NCBI GenBank assembly: GCA_017444705.1
Contig: JAFSWA010000034.1
Span: forward strand, 1 to 16,326
DNA length: 16,326 nucleotides
From: a bacterium
GTDB taxonomy: Bacteria; Cyanobacteriota; Vampirovibrionia; Gastranaerophilales; Gastranaerophilaceae
Direction of reading: 5' to 3'
Notes under the pieces: generated by a model
What the model was told of the DNA's origin: nothing
What the model saw: only the letters and a program-made list of their open reading frames with translations
Database searches by the model: none
Translations under genes and position numbers: made by a program
Shown here: piece by piece, positions 6,874-12,804 of the stretch
How positions within the stretch are numbered: the first letter of the stretch is position 1
Layout: each line of letters opens with the position of its first letter

Positions 6874-7788
6874 ATGGATATTAACAAAAAGAAAAAACTT
6901 ACAGCTGCGTTATCAATATTTTCAAATGTAACTCTCACAATATTAAAAATAATTGCGGGTGTTGTTTCAGGCAGTCTGAGTATTATATCAGAGGCTATTC
7001 ATTCATTAAGCGACCTTTTTGCGTCCTGTTTAACATTTTTTTCGGTACTAAAATCTTCGCAACCCGCAGATGATGACCATCCCTACGGGCATGGAAAATA
7101 TGAAGATATGTCAGGTTTTATAGAAGGGCTTTTAATAATTTTTGCTTCATTTTATATAATTTTTGAAGCGTCAAAAAAAATAATTTTCGGGCATACAATG
7201 GAAACAGAAAGTAATATCGGTATAGCGGTGATGTTTCTTGCTGTCTTGATGAATTTTATTGTCAGTACACTTCTTTTTAAAACTGCAAAGGAATCTAACT
7301 CTATTTCATTATATGCAGATGCCGAACATTTAAGAACGGATATTTATTCATCACTTGGAGTTTTCTTCGGGTTAATTTTGATTAAAGTAACCGGATATTC
7401 GGTTCTTGACCCTATTATTGCGATTTTGGTTGCAGGCTTTATTTATAAAACAGGACTTAACTTATCAAAAAAAGCCTGCCAAAATCTTTTGGACCATTCT
7501 TTGTCCGAAAAAGATTTAGAAAAAATAAAAGAGATTTTAAATGGTTTTAAAAATAAAATTACCCTAAAAGAAAACGGAATAAAAGCACGTCAAGTTGGAC
7601 CGTCAACAGATATTGATTTAGTTTTGCAATTCCCGAGAAATACATCTATTTGTGAATGTCACAAAATATGTGATGAAGTTGAAAAGCAAATTCGCAAAAT
7701 ATATCCTTACAGCTCTATTTCAATACATTCCGAGCCTGTATGTTACAATAAAACCTGCGAAAATTTAGGTTATAAAAATTGTGAATAA
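6874..7788 (+). CDS. Cation diffusion facilitator (CDF) metal efflux transporter, zinc type
   Basis: The protein has 304 residues with about six membrane helices over residues ~10-195 and a cytosolic C-terminal domain. CDF proteins export Zn2+ and related divalent metals in exchange for protons. The two metal-site quartets are visible: H43-x3-D47 in helix 2 (AIHSLSD) and H152-x3-D156 in helix 5 (ADAEHLRTD). His-Asp/His-Asp is the pattern seen in zinc-type CDFs, while four Asp/His with D in helix 2 is more typical of FieF. The conserved DDDHPYGHGKYE follows helix 2. The C-terminal domain is rich in Cys (C260, C262, C266, C290, C295, C303), with C290-x4-C295 near the end, which might be an extra metal site. 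The gene appears to be a single unit, convergent with the candidate ncRNA at 7833-8041. Confidence 0.92.
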   Translation: MDINKKKKLTAALSIFSNVTLTILKIIAGVVSGSLSIISEAIHSLSDLFASCLTFFSVLKSSQPADDDHPYGHGKYEDMSGFIEGLLIIFASFYIIFEASKKIIFGHTMETESNIGIAVMFLAVLMNFIVSTLLFKTAKESNSISLYADAEHLRTDIYSSLGVFFGLILIKVTGYSVLDPIIAILVAGFIYKTGLNLSKKACQNLLDHSLSEKDLEKIKEILNGFKNKITLKENGIKARQVGPSTDIDLVLQFPRNTSICECHKICDEVEKQIRKIYPYSSISIHSEPVCYNKTCENLGYKNCE

Positions 7789-7832
7789 AAATAAAAATTT
7801 TTGTTAAAACACATTAAGAATCTATAAGGTAT

Positions 7833-8041
7833 AAAAAATTAGAATAACCTTTGGAGAAACCTATAACTCTTCTCATCCCGGGCATACAATGTAGCGGCCT
7901 CCGCTGGTAGGATTTTCCAGTCCTCAAAGGCTATTCTAATTTTAGAACTGTCAAAGGACGGACTCGCTTTCCCGTCATCTAATGTGCCATAAATGACCCA
8001 TCGGGTATAGCCTCGAGATTTTCTATACATCGTTGACAATT
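7833..8041 (-). ncRNA. Candidate structured non-coding RNA of about 208 nt, family not recognised
   Basis: Minus-strand RNA, 5' end near 8041, 3' end in a six-base U-run at 7838-7833. Helices seen: P1 ATTGTCAA (8040-8033) with TTGACAGT (7954-7947), starting at the predicted first nucleotide; P2 GTATAG/CTATAC (8028-8023 with 8010-8005); P3 GTCATTTA/TAGATGAC (7997-7990 with 7981-7974, eight-base loop); P4, about 16 pairs (7939-7923 with 7856-7839), enclosing an AGCGG/CCGCT hairpin and running into the U-run as a terminator. P1, P3 and P4 each contain a G-U pair that would be an A-C mismatch on the plus strand. GC is well above the flanks. It shows no RNase P, tmRNA, SRP or 6S hallmarks I know. 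A 63-66-codon reading frame spans it, but lacks a ribosome binding site and uses codons unlike the neighbours. Confidence 0.55.
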
Positions 8042-8047
8042 CTACTC

Positions 8048-8077
8048 ATATTATTTACGATTTTCAGAATTTTTCAA
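8048..8077 (-). promoter_or_regulatory. Promoter of the candidate ncRNA
   Basis: On the minus strand, -35 TTGAAA (plus-strand 8072-8077) and -10 TAATAT (8048-8053) lie 18 bases apart. The expected start is about 8041, one base before the first pair of helix P1. Confidence 0.55.
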
Positions 8078-8133
8078 GAGGTAAATAATAAAATTTTAAC
8101 AAATTTTTACGTTCCAAACGGGTAACATGTACA

Positions 8134-8220
8134 ATTGCGAGCGATAGCGACGCAATCCAAAAAATGTCATCCTGAACTTGTTTCAGGATCTTTTTGCATT
8201 ACGTCGCTCACGCTCACAAT
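8134..8220. repeat. Compound palindromic repeat element
   Basis: Two 23-base arms, 8134-8156 and 8198-8220, are inverted copies differing at about four positions; both are built from GAGCG/AGCGACG-like units between ATTG and AAT. Between them lies a perfect hairpin, ATCCTGAA-CTTGT-TTCAGGAT (8169-8189), preceded by TGTC. Palindromes with this CATCCTGAACTTGTTTCAGGATC core occur as dispersed intergenic repeats in several bacterial groups. The GC-rich arms stand out from the AT-rich surroundings. It is non-coding and resembles a REP/MITE-type repeat. Confidence 0.7.
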
Positions 8221-8252
8221 AATATGATATCGTTTATCGTTTTTACATACCA

Positions 8253-8294
8253 AAATAAAAAAGGGGATGACTATTTGCCGTCCCCTTTTTATTT
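8253..8294. terminator. Intrinsic terminator of the DUF2582 gene
   Basis: The arms AAATAAAAAAGGGGA (8253-8267) and TCCCCTTTTTATTT (8281-8294) pair around a 13-base loop. Reading on the minus strand, the stem is followed by a U-run, placing it 12 bases after the stop at 8306. Confidence 0.8.
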
Positions 8295-8305
8295 AAATCT
8301 GATAT

Positions 8306-8536
8306 TTACTTTAAACCTAATTTTGTATGAGCACCTCTTTTTTCAACCCATACTTTATTTTCTCTTGCTAACCAACCTATAGCATATTCTGCTGAAGAAT
8401 CTTTAATTTTTAAATCTTTTTTCATTTTTGCCAAAGTCACTTCACCGTTGTCTGCTAAATAACCCCAAATGTCACCTGCTGTTGTTCCGATTGAATCAAT
8501 CATGCATGTCGCTGTTGATGTTTTTGTTTCTGCCAT
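8306..8536 (-). CDS. Small winged-helix protein of the DUF2582 family
   Basis: The protein has 76 residues, nearly all of it one winged helix-turn-helix. In order: IDSIGTTAGDIWGYLADNGEVTLAKMKKDLKI (helices 1-2), SSAEYAIGWLARENKVWVEKRG (recognition helix and wing) and a short strand KLGLK. The spacing and the GxIWxYL...A.GWLARE pattern match the DUF2582 winged-helix family, whose role is not known; DNA binding is likely but targets are not. Start: ATG with AAGGAG eight bases upstream. It is divergent from leuD, about 104 bases apart, and ends in its own terminator, so it is a single-gene unit. Whether it regulates leuDB is untested. Confidence 0.85.
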   Translation of the reverse strand: MAETKTSTATCMIDSIGTTAGDIWGYLADNGEVTLAKMKKDLKIKDSSAEYAIGWLARENKVWVEKRGAHTKLGLK

Positions 8537-8598
8537 GTTTTTTCTCCTTCTTTTAAAATAATATTTAAAAAACTATTTATAATTGTCCTACTTTATTA

Positions 8599-8604
8599 TA
8601 TAAT
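8599..8604 (+). promoter_or_regulatory. -10 element of the leuDB operon
   Basis: A perfect TATAAT lies about 30 bases before the AGGA ribosome binding site of leuD. No good -35 is visible at 17 bases, so activation or a weak promoter is possible. Confidence 0.4.
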
Positions 8605-8640
8605 ACAGACATAAAAAAAAATCAAATGAGGAATTTAAAA

Positions 8641-9144
8641 ATGATAAATACTTTTAAAGGAAATTCATGGAAATATAAAGATGATGTTGATACTGATGTT
8701 ATCATTCCGGCAAGGTATCTAAACACAAGTGACGAGAGCGAATTGGCGAAGCATTGCATGGAAGATATCGACTCAGCTTTTGCCTTAAATGTTAAACCCG
8801 GTGACATTATAGTTGCCGGCGAAAATTTTGGCTGCGGTTCATCAAGAGAGCATGCTCCGATTTCAATTAAAGCAAGTGGTATCACCGTTGTAATTGCAAA
8901 AACTTTTGCCCGTATTTTCTATCGTAATGCAATTAATATCGGTTTGCCGATTATGGAACATCCGACTATGCCTGATGAATGTGACAAGGGTGATGTAATT
9001 GAATGTGATTTGGGTAATGGTATTATTAAAAATTTGACTAAAAATAAAGAATATCAATGTGCTAAATTTTCTGTTGAAATTCAACAATTAATTCAGGATG
9101 GCGGATTGGTTAATCATACAAGAACAAAGTTAGGAGTAAAATAA
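8641..9144 (+). CDS. leuD: 3-isopropylmalate dehydratase small subunit LeuD
   Basis: With LeuC, this subunit isomerises 2-isopropylmalate to 3-isopropylmalate in leucine synthesis. It is of the short (about 165-residue) type. Landmarks are KYKDDVDTDVIIPARYL at the N-terminus, the swivelling-domain signature ENFGCGSSREHAP at residues 61-73, and ARIFYRNAINIGLP. I choose the ATG at 8641, giving 167 residues, because GAGGA sits eight bases before it and short LeuD proteins usually start close to the first conserved strand. An ATG at 8626 would add MRNLK but has no ribosome binding site of its own and overlaps that site. The stop overlaps the leuB start by one base (TAATG), indicating translational coupling. 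No leuC or leuA is in the window. Confidence 0.94.
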   Translation: MINTFKGNSWKYKDDVDTDVIIPARYLNTSDESELAKHCMEDIDSAFALNVKPGDIIVAGENFGCGSSREHAPISIKASGITVVIAKTFARIFYRNAINIGLPIMEHPTMPDECDKGDVIECDLGNGIIKNLTKNKEYQCAKFSVEIQQLIQDGGLVNHTRTKLGVK

Positions 9145-10226
9145 TGACAACACAATATAATATAGCAGTTTTGGGTGGTGACGGAATAGGTCCCGAAGTT
9201 ATTGCTGAGGGAGTAAAAGTTCTTGATGCAATAGGTAAAAAATTCGATATGGAATTTGAATATGAATACGCTCTCATAGGCGGTTGTGCTTATGACCAAT
9301 ATAAAGTACCGCTGCCTGATACAACAATTCTGACGGCAAAAAATTCCGATGCGGTATTTTTAGGTGCGGTCGGCGATTGGAAATATGACGAACTCCCTCC
9401 CGAAGTCAGACCCGAAAAAGCACTTTTGGGGATAAGAAAAGAATTGGGATTGTTCGCTAATTTAAGACCTGCAATAGTTTATGATGAACTTGTTTCATCT
9501 TCACCACTAAAACCCGAAATTGTAAGCGGTGTTGATATTATGGTTATCAGAGAATTAACGGGTGATGTCTATTTCGGTCAGCCAAAAGGGGTTGAGGTAA
9601 TTGACGGCAAACGTACAGGCTTTAATAATATGATTTATAACGAAGATGAAGTAAGACGAATTGCTCATGTCGGTTTTAAAACCGCTATGAAACGTAATAA
9701 AAAATTATGTTCGGTTGACAAAGCAAATGTTTTGGATTGTTCAAGATTGTGGAGAGAAATAGTTTTAGAGGTAGCAAAAGAATATCCCGAAGTTGAACTT
9801 TCTCACATGTACGTTGATAATGCGGCAATGCAATTAATAAGAGAACCGAAACAGTTTGACACAATTGTTACGGGCAATATCTTTGGCGATATATTAACCG
9901 ACGAAGCCTCAATGCTCCCGGGGTCATTAGGGTTGTTGCCGAGTGCAAGTCTGTCTGACGGCAGCATAGGAATGTATGAACCTATCCATGGTTCCGCACC
10001 GTCATTGAGAGGAAAAGATGTAGTAAATCCTATTGCAACGATTCTTTCCGCCGCAATGATGATGAAATACAGTTTCAACAATGACGAGGCTTATCAATTA
10101 ATTCAAAACGCAGTTAAGTCCGTTTTGAAATCAGGTTACAGAACTCAGGATATTTATACTGACGGTTGTGTTCTCGTTGGCACTCAGCAAATGGGTAACT
10201 TAATCGCACAGGAAATTTTGTATTAG
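9144..10226 (+). CDS. leuB: 3-isopropylmalate dehydrogenase LeuB
   Basis: LeuB oxidises and decarboxylates 3-isopropylmalate with NAD+, giving 2-oxoisocaproate. At 360 residues it has the usual family length. Landmarks are IAVLGGDGIGPEVI at the N-terminus, AVGDWKYD and ALLGIRKELGLFANLRPA (substrate loop), RELTGDVYFGQP, SVDKANVLDCSRLWREI (catalytic Lys), YVDNAAMQLI (catalytic Asp), the signature NIFGDILTDEASMLPGSLGLLPSASL and the NAD-binding EPIHGSAP. The ATG overlaps the leuD stop by one base, with TAGGAG upstream, so the two are made from one mRNA. It ends 13 bases before the convergent small gene at 10240. Confidence 0.97.
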   Translation: MTTQYNIAVLGGDGIGPEVIAEGVKVLDAIGKKFDMEFEYEYALIGGCAYDQYKVPLPDTTILTAKNSDAVFLGAVGDWKYDELPPEVRPEKALLGIRKELGLFANLRPAIVYDELVSSSPLKPEIVSGVDIMVIRELTGDVYFGQPKGVEVIDGKRTGFNNMIYNEDEVRRIAHVGFKTAMKRNKKLCSVDKANVLDCSRLWREIVLEVAKEYPEVELSHMYVDNAAMQLIREPKQFDTIVTGNIFGDILTDEASMLPGSLGLLPSASLSDGSIGMYEPIHGSAPSLRGKDVVNPIATILSAAMMMKYSFNNDEAYQLIQNAVKSVLKSGYRTQDIYTDGCVLVGTQQMGNLIAQEILY

Positions 10227-10239
10227 TAAATATTTTATA

Positions 10240-10440
10240 TTATTCATAAGATATTATATTTTTGCAAATTTCGATATTTTTTAAAGATGTTTTAATATTT
10301 TCTTTTATGTACATTAACAGTACATAAGATTTTCGTTCGCCATCAAGAATTTCATCAAGAGCTTCAATTAATTCAATAGTTTTCGATAAATTTGTATATG
10401 TATTGTCACATAAATTTTTTAAATTATTATTTTCAGACAT
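10240..10440 (-). CDS. Small helical protein of unknown function
   Basis: The protein has 66 residues and I do not recognise it. It appears entirely helical and charged (NLSKTIELIEALDEILDG, YIKENIKTSLKNIEICKNII), with no membrane segment or signal peptide. I prefer the internal ATG at 10440 because AAGG lies nine bases upstream; a longer version from 10485 would add 15 hydrophobic residues without a ribosome binding site. Its promoter is clear on the minus strand, with TTGACA and TAATAT 17 bases apart. A perfect palindrome sits in the spacer, so it is probably regulated by the divergent HTH protein. Size and arrangement resemble small phage-derived or toxin/antitoxin-like loci, but there is no direct evidence for that. 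Confidence 0.6.
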   Translation of the reverse strand: MSENNNLKNLCDNTYTNLSKTIELIEALDEILDGERKSYVLLMYIKENIKTSLKNIEICKNIISYE

Positions 10441-10521
10441 TATAGTACCTTTTATTTTAAAATTATTAATAAATATTAAATTCATATAATCATATATTTA
10501 ATAAATTAACATTATGACTAT

Positions 10522-10550
10522 ATATTAACAAATTGTTAATATTCTGTCAA
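10522..10550 (-). promoter_or_regulatory. Promoter of the small helical gene with embedded operator palindrome
   Basis: On the minus strand, -35 TTGACA (plus-strand 10545-10550) and -10 TAATAT (10522-10527) are 17 bases apart. The palindrome ATTAACAA-A-TTGTTAAT (10524-10540, eight-base arms) overlaps the -10 and spacer. It also lies 20 bases before the HTH gene start, so one protein bound here could control both directions. Confidence 0.6.
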
Positions 10551-10560
10551 TATATATAGT

Positions 10561-10767
10561 ATGGGCGTTAAAGAAGATATTAAAACATTATTGGTTCAGT
10601 CAGGCTGGACACTAAAAGATTTAGCAAAAGAAATGTCTGTAAGAATAGGAAAGAATTATTCAAGTCCTATGCTTTCGCAGAAATTGTATCGTGAAAATTT
10701 GCATTATAAAGAAGCAAAAATCATTGCAGATATTTTAGGATATTGTTTAAAATTTGAAAAATTATAA
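10561..10767 (+). CDS. Mini helix-turn-helix protein (XRE-like)
   Basis: This 68-residue protein is a single helix-turn-helix: MGVKEDIKTLLVQSGWTLK, then DLAKEMSVRIGKNYSSPMLSQKL and LHYKEAKIIADILGYCLKF. It belongs to a common class of small orphan HTH proteins seen in gut bacteria and phages (LxxSGWTLKxLA...MLSQKL pattern), which bind DNA but whose targets are mostly unknown. The ATG has no ribosome binding site, and AT-rich -10-like sequence (TATATA, 10551-10556) lies just before it. It is divergent from the helical gene at 10240 across a palindrome, and 11 bases before the membrane protein at 10779, so the last two probably share an mRNA. Confidence 0.75.
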   Translation: MGVKEDIKTLLVQSGWTLKDLAKEMSVRIGKNYSSPMLSQKLYRENLHYKEAKIIADILGYCLKFEKL

Positions 10768-10778
10768 ATTAAAAATTT

Positions 10779-11066
10779 ATGATTATAAGTTATATAGGAT
10801 TTGGAATAATAGTAGCAATTTTTATACCTCTTTTGATAAGATGGTACATTAGAATACCACAGCGAAAGGGAAAATTCATAAGCTTTTTTATTCTATTTGC
10901 ATGTTTTACTTTTTTTGCATATTTAAATTTGTTTTGTATTTCTGCTCAGTATGGATATGATTTGCTTAATATGACAAATAAACCAATTATAATATATATT
11001 GCACTTTTTACTATGCCGTTTGTTCCGATTATTCTATGTCTTTACTTTGAAAGTAAAAAATTGTAG
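10779..11066 (+). CDS. Small membrane protein with three predicted helices
   Basis: The protein has 95 residues and no family I recognise. Three hydrophobic segments are visible at about residues 2-24, 33-55 and 68-90, with a basic loop (RWYIRIPQRKGK) after the first, so that loop is probably cytosolic. The C-terminus is short and charged (ESKKL). It lies 11 bases after the mini-HTH gene and is likely co-transcribed with it; no ribosome binding site is visible. Orphan HTH genes followed by small membrane proteins occur in immunity, toxin and phage-remnant loci, but nothing here settles which. A real gene is likely because the helices are regular and the reading frame fills the space between its neighbours. 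Confidence 0.6.
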   Translation: MIISYIGFGIIVAIFIPLLIRWYIRIPQRKGKFISFFILFACFTFFAYLNLFCISAQYGYDLLNMTNKPIIIYIALFTMPFVPIILCLYFESKKL

Positions 11067-11193
11067 TAATTTGAAATCCTCTTTGATAATATATTACAAT
11101 ATATTGCATTAACTTCTTCCTAAAAAGCAATTTTATAATGCGACTTGTTTTATTTTATGTGTTGTGTAGATTATATAAATAAAGGAGTTATGT

Positions 11194-12459
11194 GTGTTTG
11201 TAAACTTAATAAACTGTAATTATTACGATAAACCTGTAACAAGAACAGCCAAGCCTCAAAATAGTATTAATACCGCTGAATCAAAAATTTCTCAAGATAA
11301 TTGTTCACAGAGAAAAAACTCAGGTTCTGTTGCATTTAAAGGAATTTATAATAATACAATAATAAACCCAGTTTACGGGCCTCAATTAAAAACCATACAA
11401 GATGAAATTAATGACAGTTTTATAATGCAGTTTACTGTTAATGGTGGTTATTGGGAAAATGATAATTATCAAAAAGAAAATGAAATTCAACGTAATCATA
11501 ATTTAGACGAATTTTCTGCAAAACTATTTGAAATTATAAAAAAATATAATATAAATACACAGCCTGCTATAAGAAAAGCTTTTGATAAATTTGCAAATAT
11601 TTCCGATGAAAAAATAAAAGAATACAGCGATACTTTTACGATAATGGGTTTTAAAAATAATGCAAAAATGAAAATGCAGGTGAAAAGAGAGTTTCTGAAA
11701 GAATTTTTGAATAGAATAACAAAAGAAACATATTATGAAGGTAAATTCATTTATTCTGAAAATGATATAAAAACAATCATGAGTGAAACAAAAATAAAAA
11801 TTGAAAATAAGCATTCAGGAACTGAATTAAACAAAAGAGTAAAAGAAAAACTTCAATACAGTCCTGATGAAGTTATTGAAGAAGAAAAAATTGTTCTTAA
11901 TGATGAAGAAATGGAAAAACTAAAATATTATGCAAGAACGGAAGAAAATTTACCGTTTGAAGAGTTGTGCAATAAGGCAATCAATGTATATGTAAGCGGA
12001 GATTATCGTTTAATGGGTGCTCCCGAAAGAATTAAAAAAGCTGTTTTATGCAGTTTACCCAGATATAATTCTTCAAAAGATAAAGAAGCTTATGATTCCT
12101 TTGGTTTTGGAAAAAGTCCTGTTTCAAGATGGATGTACATACAAGATTACGATGACTTTGCAAAAAGTTTTAATATCGGTGATACATATAAATTTGATAA
12201 TCTGAAAAGTTGTTCAAAATGTAATTCATATTGTGAAAACGAATTTAGAGATAATAATATTGATATGAATGTAAAATTTGTAATTCATCCGAAGTCAGAA
12301 ACCTCAAATGCAAGAAGTATAGGCTTAAGAAAATACGGTGACAAAGAAGTTATATATTTACCCAATCAAGAATTTACAGTTTTGGATAAAGCTCTTGTTA
12401 AATTTCATGACAAAGAAAATGATTTTTACAGATGGGAAATTCACCTTCAGGAAAAATAA
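11194..12459 (+). CDS. Predicted exported protein with ADP-ribosyltransferase-like C-terminal domain
   Basis: The protein has 421 residues. The start is GTG, six bases after AAAGGAG; an earlier ATG at 11190 is out of frame. The N-terminal ~45 residues are low-complexity and polar and end in VAFKG (46-50), a short motif I associate with many exported proteins of Gastranaerophilales-like bacteria. Residues ~100-250 are charged and helical. Residues ~260-420 resemble the R-S-E type of ADP-ribosyltransferase toxin in order: VSRWMYI (R312 where YRG is usual), FNIGDTYKFDNLKSCSKC (S339/S341 in the STS position), VKFVIHPKSETSNARSIG, GDKEVIYLPNQEFTVLDK (E385 in the E-x-E position, with D383 replacing the first Glu) and a closing YRWEIHL. 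The similarity was judged by eye, so activity and targets are unknown. Confidence 0.6.
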   Translation: MFVNLINCNYYDKPVTRTAKPQNSINTAESKISQDNCSQRKNSGSVAFKGIYNNTIINPVYGPQLKTIQDEINDSFIMQFTVNGGYWENDNYQKENEIQRNHNLDEFSAKLFEIIKKYNINTQPAIRKAFDKFANISDEKIKEYSDTFTIMGFKNNAKMKMQVKREFLKEFLNRITKETYYEGKFIYSENDIKTIMSETKIKIENKHSGTELNKRVKEKLQYSPDEVIEEEKIVLNDEEMEKLKYYARTEENLPFEELCNKAINVYVSGDYRLMGAPERIKKAVLCSLPRYNSSKDKEAYDSFGFGKSPVSRWMYIQDYDDFAKSFNIGDTYKFDNLKSCSKCNSYCENEFRDNNIDMNVKFVIHPKSETSNARSIGLRKYGDKEVIYLPNQEFTVLDKALVKFHDKENDFYRWEIHLQEK

Positions 12460-12804
12460 ATTAGAAAATAGGGAATATTTATTAATAAACATCAGAATCA
12501 TAATCGGTAATATCGAGCCGTTAGCTTGTAACAAAGTAAATATTCCGGTCATTACAGCAAATCCAAAGCAGACAAGATAATAATTATACTGTACGTGGTT
12601 GGTTAACAGATACGGTAAACTGATGCAAATAAACCGAGTTCAGCAAACAAAGGTTTATATTCCGTGTATTACTCCATTTTACTTAGGATGCGGGCTCAGC
12701 ATGTAGGGCTACAAGCCTCAGTAAACTTCGACCGTCCCCGTTTACAACTTGAAATCAAAAGATAATGGCTCACTATACGAAAAGGCACATTGCAAACTTA
12801 AATA
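12460..12804 (-). pseudogene. Possible remnant of a membrane-protein gene in a gene-free stretch
   Basis: No intact gene is seen. On the minus strand, about 12640-12475 reads as plausible hydrophobic protein (TNHVQYNYYLVCFGFAVMTG, then IFTLLQANGSILPIMILMF). Just upstream, about 12655-12600, another frame reads EYKPLFAELGLFASVYRIC before a stop. Alternation of coding-like frames suggests a decayed gene. The base composition at 12670-12760 is GC-richer than the flanks and contains GTAAAC/GTTTAC (12721-12745), which may be a weak hairpin. This could also be unrelated non-coding sequence between two convergent genes. Confidence 0.25.

Noticed and set aside
7839..8039. Short protein of 63-66 residues on the minus strand over the candidate ncRNA
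   Set aside because: There is no ribosome binding site before the TTG or the ATG, codon use is unlike the neighbours, and its end falls in the terminator stem. The RNA reading explains more of the sequence, though a protein is not excluded.
7833..8041. 6S RNA, RNase P RNA, tmRNA or SRP RNA
   Set aside because: The 5' end pairs internally rather than with the 3' end as in 6S. The conserved cores of RNase P, tmRNA and SRP RNA are absent.
12660..12760. DGR template repeat in the GC-richer intergenic stretch
   Set aside because: It has no recognisable similarity to the prepilin tail at 15-150 and lacks a series of AAC triplets.
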